From Myxococcota bacterium (lineage in GTDB: Bacteria; Myxococcota_A; UBA9160; UBA4427), in contig JASMLK010000074.1 in assembly GCA_030748735.1 (NCBI GenBank), positions 1-47,809 on the forward strand: a stretch of DNA of 47,809 nt. Reading direction: 5' to 3'. The notes beneath the pieces are model-generated. The model did no database searches and was not told where the DNA came from. It saw only the letters and a list, made by a program, of their open reading frames with translations. A program made the translations under genes and the position numbers. This document shows, one piece after another, positions 1-8,588 of this stretch. Numbering within the stretch: the stretch's first letter is position 1; each line of letters starts with the position of its first letter.

Positions 1-509
1 ATGGTGCCGCTGCGGCGTAGCTCCGCGTCGTTGAAGCCGTAGACGTAGTAGGACTCGCCGACGAGCAGATTGAGATCCATCGGCCAGTACTGGCTGTGCT
101 CGAAGCTGCGGAAGCCGTCGAGAACGAGGGGTTCTCGCGGACACGCGTTCGGCTTCATGCGCTCGTGGAAGAGCAGGCAGTGGCGTCCGAGGCGATCGCT
201 GATGCGGCGAATGGTGGAGTGAGAGACGCCCGTTTCCCGCGCGATCTGTCGGAAGGCCGAGCAGGAGACGAGCCGATGGAAGGTGGACTCGAGCAGGTCT
301 GCACGTCTCAGCCAGTAGGTGACGGAGAAGGTCTGTGAACTGAAGTAACGGCCACAGAGGCAACAGCGGTAACGCTGAACGCGATAGGGCTTGTGGTCCC
401 GGAGATAGAAGCCCTTCTTGACGAAGCGCCAAGTGCCGGGTTCACCTCGGGATTTACAGTCGGGGTTGGGACAGAAGGGGGGACGGCGGTCGCTGGATGT
501 AATGGACAT
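1..509 (-). CDS. Transposase-like protein, N-terminal part (cut by window edge)
   Basis: An open frame starts at an ATG at 509 and runs off the left edge, giving 169 visible residues. The N-terminus is a zinc ribbon with paired cysteines (CPNPDCKS near residues 13-20 and CCLCGRYF near 56-63). A helix-turn-helix stretch follows (FRQIARETGVSHSTIRRI, about residues 91-108). The last part has VLDGF and SYYVYGFNDAELRRSG, where a DDE-type catalytic core would begin. The zinc ribbon, helix-turn-helix and first Asp together are typical of transposases that bind their own ends. The catalytic remainder lies outside the window, so family and integrity cannot be judged. The start codon lies only about 50 bp beyond the aminotransferase stop, so one element end should fall between 510 and 559. 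I could not confirm a terminal inverted repeat because the other end is not visible. Confidence 0.6.
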   Translation of the reverse strand, partial: MSITSSDRRPPFCPNPDCKSRGEPGTWRFVKKGFYLRDHKPYRVQRYRCCLCGRYFSSQTFSVTYWLRRADLLESTFHRLVSCSAFRQIARETGVSHSTIRRISDRLGRHCLLFHERMKPNACPREPLVLDGFRSFEHSQYWPMDLNLLVGESYYVYGFNDAELRRSGT

Positions 510-559
510 CCCCGACGACTACGCAGGAGATGTGCCAAGTGCATTTTGCGGTCCACGTC

Positions 560-1882
560 TCAGGAAATGAGGTCGATGTCGCGCAGTGCTTGCTCCAGGC
601 CATTCAGGAAGAAGTCGATGTCGGCGCTCGTCATCGGCGTCGTGTTCAAGAACTGCCCCATCGGTGTTCCGATCGAGCCATGGAGCGCCAACGCGTACAT
701 GATGTTCCTGATGACGTTGCGGTCGGACATCAAGAACGACGGGTAGTCGACGACTTCCGTTTCGGTCCAGTGAATGCCGGTGAACTGGGACAGGCCGGTC
801 GCTTGCAGTGGAACGTTGTGCTTCTTGCCGAGTGTGTTGATTCCGTCGCGCATGTAGTCACCGGTCTTGTCCAGGTGCGCGTGCACTTCGGGAGTCAGCT
901 GCTTCATGGCAGCAATGCCGGCTGCGAGGCAGAGCGGCATCCCACCATAGGTGGAGCCAATCATCATGGCGGGCAGTTTCGGGTCCTTGATCCGGAAGTC
1001 GAGCATCCCCATCACGTCCTTCCGACCGCCATATGCGGCCAGAGGCGTGCCACCCCCCATCACCTTGCCCATCGTCGTGAGGTCGGGCTTGACGCCGTAG
1101 TAGCCCTGCGCGCCGCCTACGCCCATGGGGATCGTCACGACTTCGTCGAAGATCAGGAGGATCCCGTACTTCTCCGTGATCTCGCGCATGAATTGGACGT
1201 ACTCGTGCGTGTTGGGGATGAAGCCCGCAACGCCCATCACGGGTTCGAAGAGGACCGCGGCGAGGTCGTCCTTCTCTCGCTCGATGATCTCTTTGCAGGC
1301 GGCGATGTCGTTGGGGGGCAGGAGCACGAGGCTTTCCTGGGCCCCGATCGGCATGCCGGCGGGAATGTCATCGGGCTTGTTGATCGCGTTTTGAATCGTC
1401 AGCTCATCGGTGCTGCCGTGATAGCCGCCGGAAAGCTTGGCGGACTTCTTGCGTCCGGTGAACGCCCGCGCCATGCGCAAGGAATTCTGGTTGGCTTCGG
1501 TGCCTGAGGAGGTGAATCGGACCATCTCGACCGAAGGCAGGCGTTCGTTGATGAGCCCCGCGAGCTCCGCCCCGAGGTCTACGGACGGCAGGCCAAAGGT
1601 CGTGCCTTTGGCGACCTGCTCATTGATCGCGGCCATGATGCCCGGGTTGCAATACCCCAGCGCAGCAGTCCAGTCGCCACAGAAGAAGTCCAGATACTTG
1701 TTCCCATCGGCGTCCCATACATGACAGCCTTCGCCACGCTCGATGAAGAGCTCGTGTGGCAGAACGAACATCCCCAAACCGCCCGGCGAACCCAGGGGCA
1801 GGTGTTCCGAGGCGCGTTCGGTTTCGGCGCGACACTTCGGGCCCCGCTTGCTGAATTCGACCATTACGTCTTTCATGCTCAT
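560..1882 (-). CDS. Class III PLP-dependent aminotransferase / GSA aminomutase-like
   Basis: This 440-residue protein has the length and layout of the glutamate-1-semialdehyde aminomutase branch of fold-type I class III aminotransferases. Visible landmarks are the PLP-phosphate region SSGTEANQNSLRMAR (about 125-139), GGYHGSTDE, the cofactor Asp in LIFDEVV (D246) and the Schiff-base Lys in TMGKVMGGG (K273). It is cytoplasmic, with no signal peptide. The neighbours are a transposase and a lipid acyltransferase, not haem biosynthesis genes, so a catabolic or biosynthetic amino-transfer or mutase role is more likely than the housekeeping HemL function. The substrate cannot be read from sequence. 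The ATG at 1882 is preceded by a purine-rich GAAGAGAGGAAGGG stretch that serves as ribosome binding site. Confidence 0.85.
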   Translation of the reverse strand: MSMKDVMVEFSKRGPKCRAETERASEHLPLGSPGGLGMFVLPHELFIERGEGCHVWDADGNKYLDFFCGDWTAALGYCNPGIMAAINEQVAKGTTFGLPSVDLGAELAGLINERLPSVEMVRFTSSGTEANQNSLRMARAFTGRKKSAKLSGGYHGSTDELTIQNAINKPDDIPAGMPIGAQESLVLLPPNDIAACKEIIEREKDDLAAVLFEPVMGVAGFIPNTHEYVQFMREITEKYGILLIFDEVVTIPMGVGGAQGYYGVKPDLTTMGKVMGGGTPLAAYGGRKDVMGMLDFRIKDPKLPAMMIGSTYGGMPLCLAAGIAAMKQLTPEVHAHLDKTGDYMRDGINTLGKKHNVPLQATGLSQFTGIHWTETEVVDYPSFLMSDRNVIRNIMYALALHGSIGTPMGQFLNTTPMTSADIDFFLNGLEQALRDIDLIS

Positions 1883-1918
1883 GACGACCCTTCCTCTCTT
1901 CTAAAGACCATTTCGCCG

Positions 1919-1967
1919 TTCGTAAGACTGTCGGATCTCCAATCATGTGCAAAATGGTTCTTACGAA
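1919..1967. promoter_or_regulatory. Perfect 9-bp inverted repeat upstream of the aminotransferase
   Basis: TTCGTAAGA at 1919-1927 is matched by its exact reverse complement TCTTACGAA at 1959-1967. The repeat centres are 40 bp apart, about four helical turns. It lies just upstream of the aminotransferase start (1882, minus strand), where an operator would be expected. The assignment as a regulator site is inference; a structural hairpin is the alternative. Confidence 0.4.
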
Positions 1968-2141
1968 TACTGGAGAATCCGTTCCCGTTTCCCGAGATCG
2001 ACACCCATGTCATCTGGCACGAACGAACCCACCACTCGTCGGCACACCGCTGGTTGCTGCAGCGACTGCGGGAGACGGCCAGTTGAGTGGCGGGTCGCAG
2101 TGATAGGGCCTGCAATTCTTGCGAACCCGGAGCCCGGCGCT

Positions 2142-3632
2142 TCAACTCACTTCGCTGCGTCGCAGGTCCAGCACCCGAGCTTCGCCCTCCGGCGCCTTCT
2201 TCGTTTCCACGGCCGCACGAAGCTCCTCGAAGGCACTTCGAAGGCACTCGGTATAGAGTGCCGGCTCGCGGATCATCGAAGGGCAGCTCGTGAAGGCGAT
2301 GGTGATGGAGTCGTCGTAGCTGAGTACCGGATGGATCAGGCCCATGCCGTCGAAGATCGGCCCGATCCCGTAGTTCGACACCATCTTCGCCCCCGCCAGG
2401 TAGAGGGGCTCGCGGGGCCCCGGCACGTTGGTGACGACGCAGTTGAAGAAGGGGGCGTGTCGAGACGAGAGGTCCATCGTGCGATAGGTCTGCGCGGCGA
2501 CATGCCCGAGCGCACTGGGGATGAGTTCCGCGATGTCCAGCATGGTGGTCGCGCCCGTGGAACTCCCCTGCTTCTTCGATGAACGTGCCGCCCCGCATAC
2601 ATGCTGCAGCCGAGCGAGTGGATCGGCGATCTCGCTGCCGAGGGTGGTGCTCATCATGGACACCCGGTTGCCTCCCTCCGTCTCGGTTCCCGCTTCGCGA
2701 ATCGAGACCGGGGCCATTGCGACCAGTGGCTGCGCGGGCAGGTCCTCGGTGGCCTGGAGATAGTCGCGCAGCGCACCGCCACAGATGGCCAGGATCACGT
2801 CGTTGACCGTCGCGCCTTTCGCACCCTCTCTCAGCAGTTGCACGGCATCCAATTCGAGTCGGATTCCGCCGAAGACCCGTGCAGCGGTGGGGCGACCATT
2901 GAAGGTGGTACGTCCTACGGTGTCGGTGGACGAAGCAGTCTCATCCTCGCGCTCAACCTGCGTCGTCCACGAGTCGGCTTGTTCTTTCAACATCGTCGGC
3001 AGAGTACGCGCAGCCAGCCCTGCAGCGGAGCCCGCTCGATTCAGCCGGTTGGTGACCGCCCGGGTGGTGAGTTCGAGGACCCCGGGAGGCTCATCGGGTC
3101 GCCGTCGATCGACAGGCTCTTGCCGTACGGGCTCAGGGCTCTCGTCGAGAAAGGCAGTCATCAGTTCGACGCCCGCGACACCATCGAGCACGACGTGATG
3201 AGCCTTGGTCAGCACCGCGAAGCCCGACGGCGGCATTCCTTCGATGCCGTCCAGGTCCGTGATGACGAGGGTCTCCCAAAGTGGGCGGTCGAGGTCCAGC
3301 GGCGACTCGAAGAGCCGAGCCACCTCCGAGCAGAATCGGGCCCAGCTGCGAGGATGCGACAGTTTCACATGTCGAACATGATCGTCGATCTCGAGTTTCT
3401 GGGCCTCGAGCCAGTAGGGTCTGTCCAGCCAGGTCGGCACATCGAGGAGCCGCTTCTGCAGCATGGGTGACCTTTCGGCGCCGCGTCGCAAGCTTTGGCG
3501 AATCTGCGCGAAGGTCGGAACACCGCCGGGCGATGTCGAGCAATCGAAGACCGCGAGACTACCGACGTGCATCGGAAGCCCGCTTCTCTCGAAGTACAGG
3601 AAGAATTCGTCCATGCCGCTGACTTGTCGCAT
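2142..3632 (-). CDS. Wax ester synthase/diacylglycerol acyltransferase (WS/DGAT)
   Basis: This 496-residue protein matches the length and architecture of the bifunctional WS/DGAT family, which esterifies a fatty alcohol or diacylglycerol with acyl-CoA to make storage lipid. The catalytic HHxxxDG motif is present as HHVVLDG (H145, H146, D150, G151). The PLW motif is at 117-119, and the C-terminal half carries the family segment VVTNVPGPREPLYLAGAK. The N-terminus (MDEFFLYFE) is typical; starting at the Met of MDEFF, six residues in, is also possible. The enzyme is usually associated with the inner face of the membrane and lipid droplets. It is transcribed away from the AraC regulator at 3825, which probably controls it. 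A second WS/DGAT lies at 43140. Confidence 0.93.
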   Translation of the reverse strand: MRQVSGMDEFFLYFERSGLPMHVGSLAVFDCSTSPGGVPTFAQIRQSLRRGAERSPMLQKRLLDVPTWLDRPYWLEAQKLEIDDHVRHVKLSHPRSWARFCSEVARLFESPLDLDRPLWETLVITDLDGIEGMPPSGFAVLTKAHHVVLDGVAGVELMTAFLDESPEPVRQEPVDRRRPDEPPGVLELTTRAVTNRLNRAGSAAGLAARTLPTMLKEQADSWTTQVEREDETASSTDTVGRTTFNGRPTAARVFGGIRLELDAVQLLREGAKGATVNDVILAICGGALRDYLQATEDLPAQPLVAMAPVSIREAGTETEGGNRVSMMSTTLGSEIADPLARLQHVCGAARSSKKQGSSTGATTMLDIAELIPSALGHVAAQTYRTMDLSSRHAPFFNCVVTNVPGPREPLYLAGAKMVSNYGIGPIFDGMGLIHPVLSYDDSITIAFTSCPSMIREPALYTECLRSAFEELRAAVETKKAPEGEARVLDLRRSEVS

Positions 3633-3734
3633 CGAAGGCCCCTTTCGAGATCGGCCAGCTCGTTCGTCTCGAGCCAGCCGAGGCGCATGCAGCGATCAAC
3701 CTATGTTCTCCCGCCACGAGTGAAAAGGTCACAG

Positions 3735-3765
3735 TCGGCCAGATGGGGGGTCGATTCGGCCAGAT
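3735..3765. promoter_or_regulatory. Two direct repeats 21 bp apart: candidate AraC-family operator
   Basis: The 10-mer TCGGCCAGAT occurs at 3735-3744 and again at 3756-3765, a start-to-start distance of exactly 21 bp (two helical turns). This direct-repeat spacing is the one known for AraC-type half-sites. The pair lies in the 192-bp gap between the divergent WS/DGAT (start 3632) and AraC-family (start 3825) genes. The repeat is seen directly; its role as operator is inferred. Confidence 0.6.
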
Positions 3766-3824
3766 CCGCTGTAGGCTGCTCTCCCAGAGGGAGTCGTCCT
3801 CAGCACAACCGGAGCGTCTGAGCA

Positions 3825-4853
3825 GTGGCCGGGAAACCGAGTCTGAAATCCGCGAGGCTTTCCAAGTCGAGTGTTCCGAGCGGCTGGGTTCGGTACCTGG
3901 CAGAGCTGCTGGCTGAGAAGGGGTTCCCGCCCGAGCCGCTGCTTCGGCGCTGCGAGATCGACCCCGCGGTGTTGACGAAGAACGAAGAGCGGATCGGCCT
4001 GATCCAGTTTGCGTCACTCGTCAACGAGGCGATGCGCACCACCGGTGATTCGGACCTCGGCCTCGACTTCGGCCTGCGTGGCCGAATCACCGATTTCGGC
4101 GTTCTGGGATACGCCCTGCTCAGCGCACGTGATCTGCGTCAAGCGATCGAATTCGTGAGCCTCTACTACCGCATCTTCGATCCCTTCATCGCTTTCGAGT
4201 TCGAAAGCGTTCCGCCCCTCGTCCATGCGCGCGCTGTCGAATCAGCCGACCTCGGGCCTTTCGAAACCTTTGCCCATGAAGCCACCCTCGCCTGCACGGC
4301 CGCGATCGCCAGCGAGGTACTGGACGAGCCCGTTGCCCCGACACGATTGACCCTGCGCTATTGCGAGCCACCGCATTCGAGGCGCTACCCGGCGGTGTTC
4401 GGCTGCCGCCCAGAGTTCGATGCGCCGCACACCAGCATCGAATTCGAGGACAAGCATCTGAATGCGCCGCTCAAATTCTCCAACCAGGAGATGGCTGAGA
4501 TCTGTCGTCAGCAGTGCGAGCGCCTGCTCCACGCGGCGATGGGACAGGACAGTCTGACCTTGAAGATCAAGCAGCTGCTGCTCGAAACCCCGGGGCAGTT
4601 CCCCAAGATGGATGGCATCGCCGCCGCCCTGGGGATGAGTGTCCGCAGCCTGCGTCGACATCTCGGCATCGAGGGCGTGACGTACCAGGAGTTGCTCGAT
4701 CAGGTGAGAAGAGATCTGGCCCTGGACTACTTGCAAAACTCACAACTCTCGGCCGAACAAATCGCCCAACTCGTGGGCTACGGGGAAGCAGCCAGCTTCC
4801 GAAAAGCGTTCCGCCGCTGGACGGGCAAGGCTCCCGGTGAATTTCGTAGTTAG
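3825..4853 (+). CDS. AraC-family transcriptional regulator with arabinose-binding-like domain
   Basis: This 342-residue cytoplasmic regulator starts at a GTG. The N-terminal two thirds resemble the sensory domain of OruR/ArgR-like AraC proteins (WVRYLAELLAEKGFPPEPLLRRCEID near residue 19, then a long effector domain). The C-terminal ~100 residues carry the two helix-turn-helix units: DGIAAALGMSVRSLRRHL and AEQIAQLVGYGEAASFRKAFRRWTG, the second matching the AraC signature. It is divergent from a WS/DGAT gene and followed by a Baeyer-Villiger-type monooxygenase, so either could be its target. Two phased direct repeats upstream (3735-3765) are a plausible binding site. The inducer is unknown; relatives respond to amino acids, fatty acids or quorum-type lipids. 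Confidence 0.88.
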   Translation: MAGKPSLKSARLSKSSVPSGWVRYLAELLAEKGFPPEPLLRRCEIDPAVLTKNEERIGLIQFASLVNEAMRTTGDSDLGLDFGLRGRITDFGVLGYALLSARDLRQAIEFVSLYYRIFDPFIAFEFESVPPLVHARAVESADLGPFETFAHEATLACTAAIASEVLDEPVAPTRLTLRYCEPPHSRRYPAVFGCRPEFDAPHTSIEFEDKHLNAPLKFSNQEMAEICRQQCERLLHAAMGQDSLTLKIKQLLLETPGQFPKMDGIAAALGMSVRSLRRHLGIEGVTYQELLDQVRRDLALDYLQNSQLSAEQIAQLVGYGEAASFRKAFRRWTGKAPGEFRS

Positions 4854-4996
4854 CAGTCCGTTGAAAGACCCTACGGAATCGGCGAGCTCCACCTGGCCGA
4901 ATCTACCCCGTTATTGGCCTGTCCGACCCTTGTTGGCAGCCGATCGAAAGATCGACAATGCCGGCATCGCGGACCAGGAAGGGCACGGGGAACCTC

Positions 4997-6616
4997 ATGA
5001 CGAAGCCTGAACAACAAGAAACCCATGACGCAATCATCATCGGTGCCGGCGTGACGGGCATCTTCATGCTGCACAAGCTCCTGGGCATGGGGATGGACGT
5101 GACCGTCGTCGAAGCGGCGGCGCGCCTCGGCGGCACGTGGAACAAGAACCGCTATCCGGGATGTCGCTTCGACTCCGAGAGCTACTCGTACGGTTACACG
5201 TTCTCGAAGGAGATCTTCGAAGAATGGAAGTGGTCGGAACACTTCGCCGGACAGCCGGAAACGCTGCGCTACCTCGAGTTCGTCGTAGACAAGTTGGGAC
5301 TCATCGACCACATGCAGTTCGGCTGCACCGTGAAGACCGCGACGTACGACGAAGAAGGTCGGTGCTGGCATGTGGAACTCGAGGGAGGGCGCACGCTCTC
5401 GGCCCGTTATCTCTGTACGGCCATTGGCCTTCTCTCGGCGCCGACATTGCCACGCATCGATGGCATGGGCGACTTCGAAGGCGAGTCGTTTCACACGTAC
5501 GACTGGCCGGAAGAAGAAGTCGTACTGGCGGGCAAGAGGGTTGCGGTCATCGGCACCGGTGCGACAGGCGTCCAGATCATTTCGGAGATCGCCGACAAGG
5601 TCGACCAGCTCACCGTGTTTCAACGACGGCCCAATTGGTGTGCGCCGCTTCACAATTCTCCCGTTGACGACCAAACACACGAGGATTTCAAGAGTCGTTT
5701 CGACGAATGGGTCGAACTGATCCAGGCGTCTCCCAGTGGCTTCGCGCACCAGCCCATCATACGAAGAACCAAAGACGTTCCGAAAGAAGAGCGATACGCC
5801 TTCTGGGAAGAGCTCTATGCATCTCCCGGTTTCGGCATCTGGGTCGGCAACTACTTCGACGCGACTCTCGACCCGGAAGCCAATGCGGAGTTTTCGGAGT
5901 TCATCGCCAGGAAGACGAGAGAGCGGATCGACGACCCCGAAGTCGCCGACATTCTCATTCCGAAGGACCATGGCTTCGGCACCCGCCGGGTCCCTCTGGA
6001 AACGCGCTACTACGAGCAATACAACAGAGACAATGTTCGCCTGGTCGACGTGAGCAAGTCCCCGATCGAGTGCATTACCGCCAAGGGGATCAAGACCGCG
6101 GAAGAAGAGCACGAGTTCGATCTGATCATCTATGCCACTGGTTTCGACGCCATTACCGGCGCTTTCGATCGCATGGAGATCATCGGGCGCGACGGAGAGA
6201 AGCTGGCAGACAAGTGGATGGACGGACCGCAGACCTATATGGGCATCCAGGTCCCCGGCTTTCCCAATTTGCTTACGCTAGCGGGACCGCAGAGTGCCTC
6301 TCATGGCTCGAACTTCCCACCGGCGATCGAAGCTGTCTGCGGGTGGGCGTGCGGCTTGATCGAGTACATGCGCGACAATGGCTACGAGACTTGTGAACCC
6401 ACGAATGCTGCTCACGAAGAATGGGAGAAGAGCGTTCGAGAGGCCTATGGAAACACGCTGATCCCGACGGCAAAGTCGTGGTTCACGGGATACAACTCCA
6501 ACATCGAGGGCCACGACAAGATGCGTTACCTGGTCTATTTGCGTGGCGCGGTGAACTTCCGCAGCGAATTGGTCGACGTTTCCAGCAACGGCTATCGGGG
6601 CTTCGACATCCGATAG
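4997..6616 (+). CDS. Flavin-containing Baeyer-Villiger-type monooxygenase
   Basis: This 539-residue class B flavoprotein would use FAD and NADPH to insert oxygen next to a ketone. It has the N-terminal FAD-binding GxGxxG (IIGAGVTG, about 14-21), GGTWNKNRYPGCRFD (45-59), the second nucleotide-binding motif VIGTGATG (184-191) and the BVMO fingerprint FxGxxxHTxxWP exactly as FEGESFHTYDWP (160-171). I chose the ATG at 4997 because a GGGG stretch sits at the right distance; an in-frame ATG at 4958 would add 13 residues without family similarity. It is the last gene before a convergent TetR gene 2 bp away. Substrate classes for relatives include cyclic ketones, steroids and cyclohexanone; the steroid/lipid neighbourhood fits, but the substrate is not determinable. 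Confidence 0.93.
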   Translation: MTKPEQQETHDAIIIGAGVTGIFMLHKLLGMGMDVTVVEAAARLGGTWNKNRYPGCRFDSESYSYGYTFSKEIFEEWKWSEHFAGQPETLRYLEFVVDKLGLIDHMQFGCTVKTATYDEEGRCWHVELEGGRTLSARYLCTAIGLLSAPTLPRIDGMGDFEGESFHTYDWPEEEVVLAGKRVAVIGTGATGVQIISEIADKVDQLTVFQRRPNWCAPLHNSPVDDQTHEDFKSRFDEWVELIQASPSGFAHQPIIRRTKDVPKEERYAFWEELYASPGFGIWVGNYFDATLDPEANAEFSEFIARKTRERIDDPEVADILIPKDHGFGTRRVPLETRYYEQYNRDNVRLVDVSKSPIECITAKGIKTAEEEHEFDLIIYATGFDAITGAFDRMEIIGRDGEKLADKWMDGPQTYMGIQVPGFPNLLTLAGPQSASHGSNFPPAIEAVCGWACGLIEYMRDNGYETCEPTNAAHEEWEKSVREAYGNTLIPTAKSWFTGYNSNIEGHDKMRYLVYLRGAVNFRSELVDVSSNGYRGFDIR

Positions 6617-6618
6617 CG

Positions 6619-7239
6619 CTACTCGTTCAGCTCTTCTTCGAGCTCGGGCCAATGCTCGGGACGCAGTGCTCCGTGAAGGAAGAGCCGCTTGAGTTCGTGG
6701 GCGAAGCGGTCGGTCTCGGCACGGGCTCGTCTTTCGCTCGATGTGCGTTGACGAACCATGAGCGACCAGACCAGTGCTGAGGTCATTCCGATGACGCACA
6801 GCATTTCGGCGTCGATGCCGTCCTGGCTGCGCGGGCTTTTTGCGAGTCGTTCGAGGGCCGTTACGTACTGGTCCCAGCCCGGCTTCGAGACGGCGTCGTC
6901 GTTGCGCAATAAATGAAACATCCAGAGCCGCGCGATGTCGGGATTCTCTCGAAAGTGGTGGGCGAAGAAGTCGATCTGCTCGCCGAGTTCCCGCGGTTCG
7001 CTGAACATCGCACGCAACTCGCGAGCGAACTGTGCACCGACCGCGTCGACGAGTTCTTCGCGCTGCGGAAAGTGCTGGTACGCGGTGCTTCGATTGAGGT
7101 TCGCGCGCTTCGCGACCCCAACCACCGTCAGCGCATCGAGGCCATCTTCGGCGACGAGTTCCTTGGCGGCGGCGAGCAGGCGCTCCCGGCTGGCGCGCGC
7201 GTCGCTTCGTAGCGGTCGCTCGCTCGTTTCGGCGCTCAT
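6619..7239 (-). CDS. TetR-family transcriptional regulator
   Basis: This 206-residue TetR-type repressor has an N-terminal three-helix DNA-binding domain (RERLLAAAKELVAEDGLDAL then VAKRANLNRSTAYQHFPQREELVDAV, residues about 17-62) and a C-terminal ligand domain. I placed the start at the ATG at 7239; the frame stays open upstream, but that part overlaps the divergent hydratase gene and has no TetR similarity. Only 64 bp separate it from the enoyl-CoA hydratase gene at 7304, so it probably controls itself and that gene. Acyl-CoA or a related CoA thioester is a plausible effector, by inference from the neighbour only. Confidence 0.87.
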   Translation of the reverse strand: MSAETSERPLRSDARASRERLLAAAKELVAEDGLDALTVVGVAKRANLNRSTAYQHFPQREELVDAVGAQFARELRAMFSEPRELGEQIDFFAHHFRENPDIARLWMFHLLRNDDAVSKPGWDQYVTALERLAKSPRSQDGIDAEMLCVIGMTSALVWSLMVRQRTSSERRARAETDRFAHELKRLFLHGALRPEHWPELEEELNE

Positions 7240-7303
7240 CTTCGACTTCTCCCCCGGCAAATTCCGACACCAGTGTTGCATTTGAGAAGTCCGACGTCTA
7301 TGT

Positions 7304-8122
7304 ATGGATTTCATGGATTCGCAGTCCCCCGACCAGGCCATTCGAATCGAGCGGCAAGACGGCGTTGCCACCATCACACTCGACCGACCCGAGCGGCGCA
7401 ATGCCCTGACCCCCGCGCTCTTCCGGGTTCTGGCAGACCGATTCGACGAGGTGGCGGCGAACCCGAACGACCGCGTTCTGGTTCTGACCGGCGCAGGCGA
7501 GGCCTTCTGCACCGGAGCGGACTTGACGGGCGGCGGCGACGAAGCCAAGCGCCTGGGCGAGGGGTTCGTGTCCCGCGCGCAATGGACGCGCGACACGACA
7601 GCGGCCGCGCTCTCGCTTCATCGAATCGGCAAGCCCACGATCGCCGCGGTCAACGGCACCGCGGCGGGAGGCGGCTGCAATCTGGCGCTCGGTTGCGACA
7701 TCGTCTTCGCTGCCGAGTCGGCCCGCTTCGCGGAGATCTTCATCAACCGGGGCCTCGCCCTCGACTACGCGGGCACCTGGCTGCTGCCCCGCCTGGTGGG
7801 CCTGCAGCGGGCAAAGGACCTGGCGTTTCGTGGCGAGCTGATCGACGCAAAGGAAGCGCTTGCGTTGGGATTGGTCCTCGAAGTGCTTCCCGACGCCGCG
7901 CTCACCGACCGGGTTGCCGAGTACGCGCGCACCATCGCCGCGAAACCCCCAATTGCGCTCGGCCTGATCAAACAAGGCCTGAATCGCGCGACCGCATGGG
8001 ATTTCGAGACGGCCCTCGAGTACGAGGTCGAAGCGCAAGCGCAGTGTCTCGGTACCCATGACTTCCGCGAGGCGATGGCCGCGTGGATGCAAAAGCGAGA
8101 AGGCAAGTACGAAGGTCGCTGA
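7304..8122 (+). CDS. Enoyl-CoA hydratase/isomerase family protein
   Basis: This 272-residue crotonase-fold enzyme matches the family length. The N-terminal TITLDRPERRNALTP is the classical crotonase signature. The oxyanion-hole segments are GAGEAFCTGADLTGGG (about 65-80) and AAVNGTAAGGGCNLALGCDIVFAAESARF (about 113-141). Family members hydrate or isomerise enoyl-CoA thioesters in beta-oxidation. In the second region the position of the catalytic Glu pair cannot be assigned securely, so hydratase versus isomerase activity is open. A second ATG at 7313 is an alternative start. It is divergent from a TetR gene and followed by the alcohol dehydrogenase/hydrolase deletion scar, so the original operon seems to have lost downstream genes. 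Confidence 0.9.
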   Translation: MDFMDSQSPDQAIRIERQDGVATITLDRPERRNALTPALFRVLADRFDEVAANPNDRVLVLTGAGEAFCTGADLTGGGDEAKRLGEGFVSRAQWTRDTTAAALSLHRIGKPTIAAVNGTAAGGGCNLALGCDIVFAAESARFAEIFINRGLALDYAGTWLLPRLVGLQRAKDLAFRGELIDAKEALALGLVLEVLPDAALTDRVAEYARTIAAKPPIALGLIKQGLNRATAWDFETALEYEVEAQAQCLGTHDFREAMAAWMQKREGKYEGR

Positions 8123-8150
8123 GCGATCGCGCAACACGCAAGGATTCAGC

Positions 8151-8588
8151 ATGACAGCACTTCCGAAGACGAGCCTCGCGATGGTGCAGACTGCGCCTCG
8201 TACCCTCGAAGCCATGGATCTTCCGCTTCCCGAGATCGACGACGACTCGGGACTCGTCCGCATCGAAGCTTGCGGAATATGCGGCAGCGACTACGAGCAA
8301 TTCGAGGGCGTCTTGCGCACCCCCATGCCGGCGGTGCCGGGGCACGAGCCGCTGGGCGTCGTGGCGAAGATCGGTGACCGTGCGGCGAAGCGATGGGGCG
8401 TCGACGTCGGCGATCGCATCGCGGTCGGGTTGCGTGCCTCGATCAACGCGGCCACGGTGGATCGGAAGCACCGCCCGGTCCCTATCGACGCGAGGATCTC
8501 GCGTCCGATGTTTCGGCTGTCATCCGTGATCTCGGGGCCGAAAAGGTCGTGCTGGTTGGCCATTCGATGGGCGGAATCATCTCGATGA
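8151..8588 (+). pseudogene. Zinc-type alcohol dehydrogenase, N-terminal fragment
   Basis: The frame begins at ATG 8151 and encodes the N-terminal GroES-like domain of a medium-chain zinc alcohol dehydrogenase: IEACGICGSDYEQFEG (C41, C44), VPGHEPLG (H65, E66) and VDVGDRIAV (84-92). Family similarity stops sharply after residue 92, near 8421-8430. From there the frame reads unrelated sequence to a stop at 8588. The cofactor-binding Rossmann domain of about 250 residues is absent. The adjacent frame becomes the C-terminal part of an alpha/beta hydrolase at the same spot, so the two genes were joined by a deletion. The product cannot be an active dehydrogenase. Confidence 0.8.

Noticed and set aside
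560-1882. Naming the aminotransferase hemL
   Set aside because: The family match is clear but there are no haem genes nearby and many paralogues share these motifs, so a symbol would be a guess.
7240-7303. Short ACAC-CA-GTGT symmetry as operator in the TetR/enoyl-CoA hydratase gap
   Set aside because: The arms are only 4 bp long, which is expected by chance; an operator probably exists here but I cannot place it.
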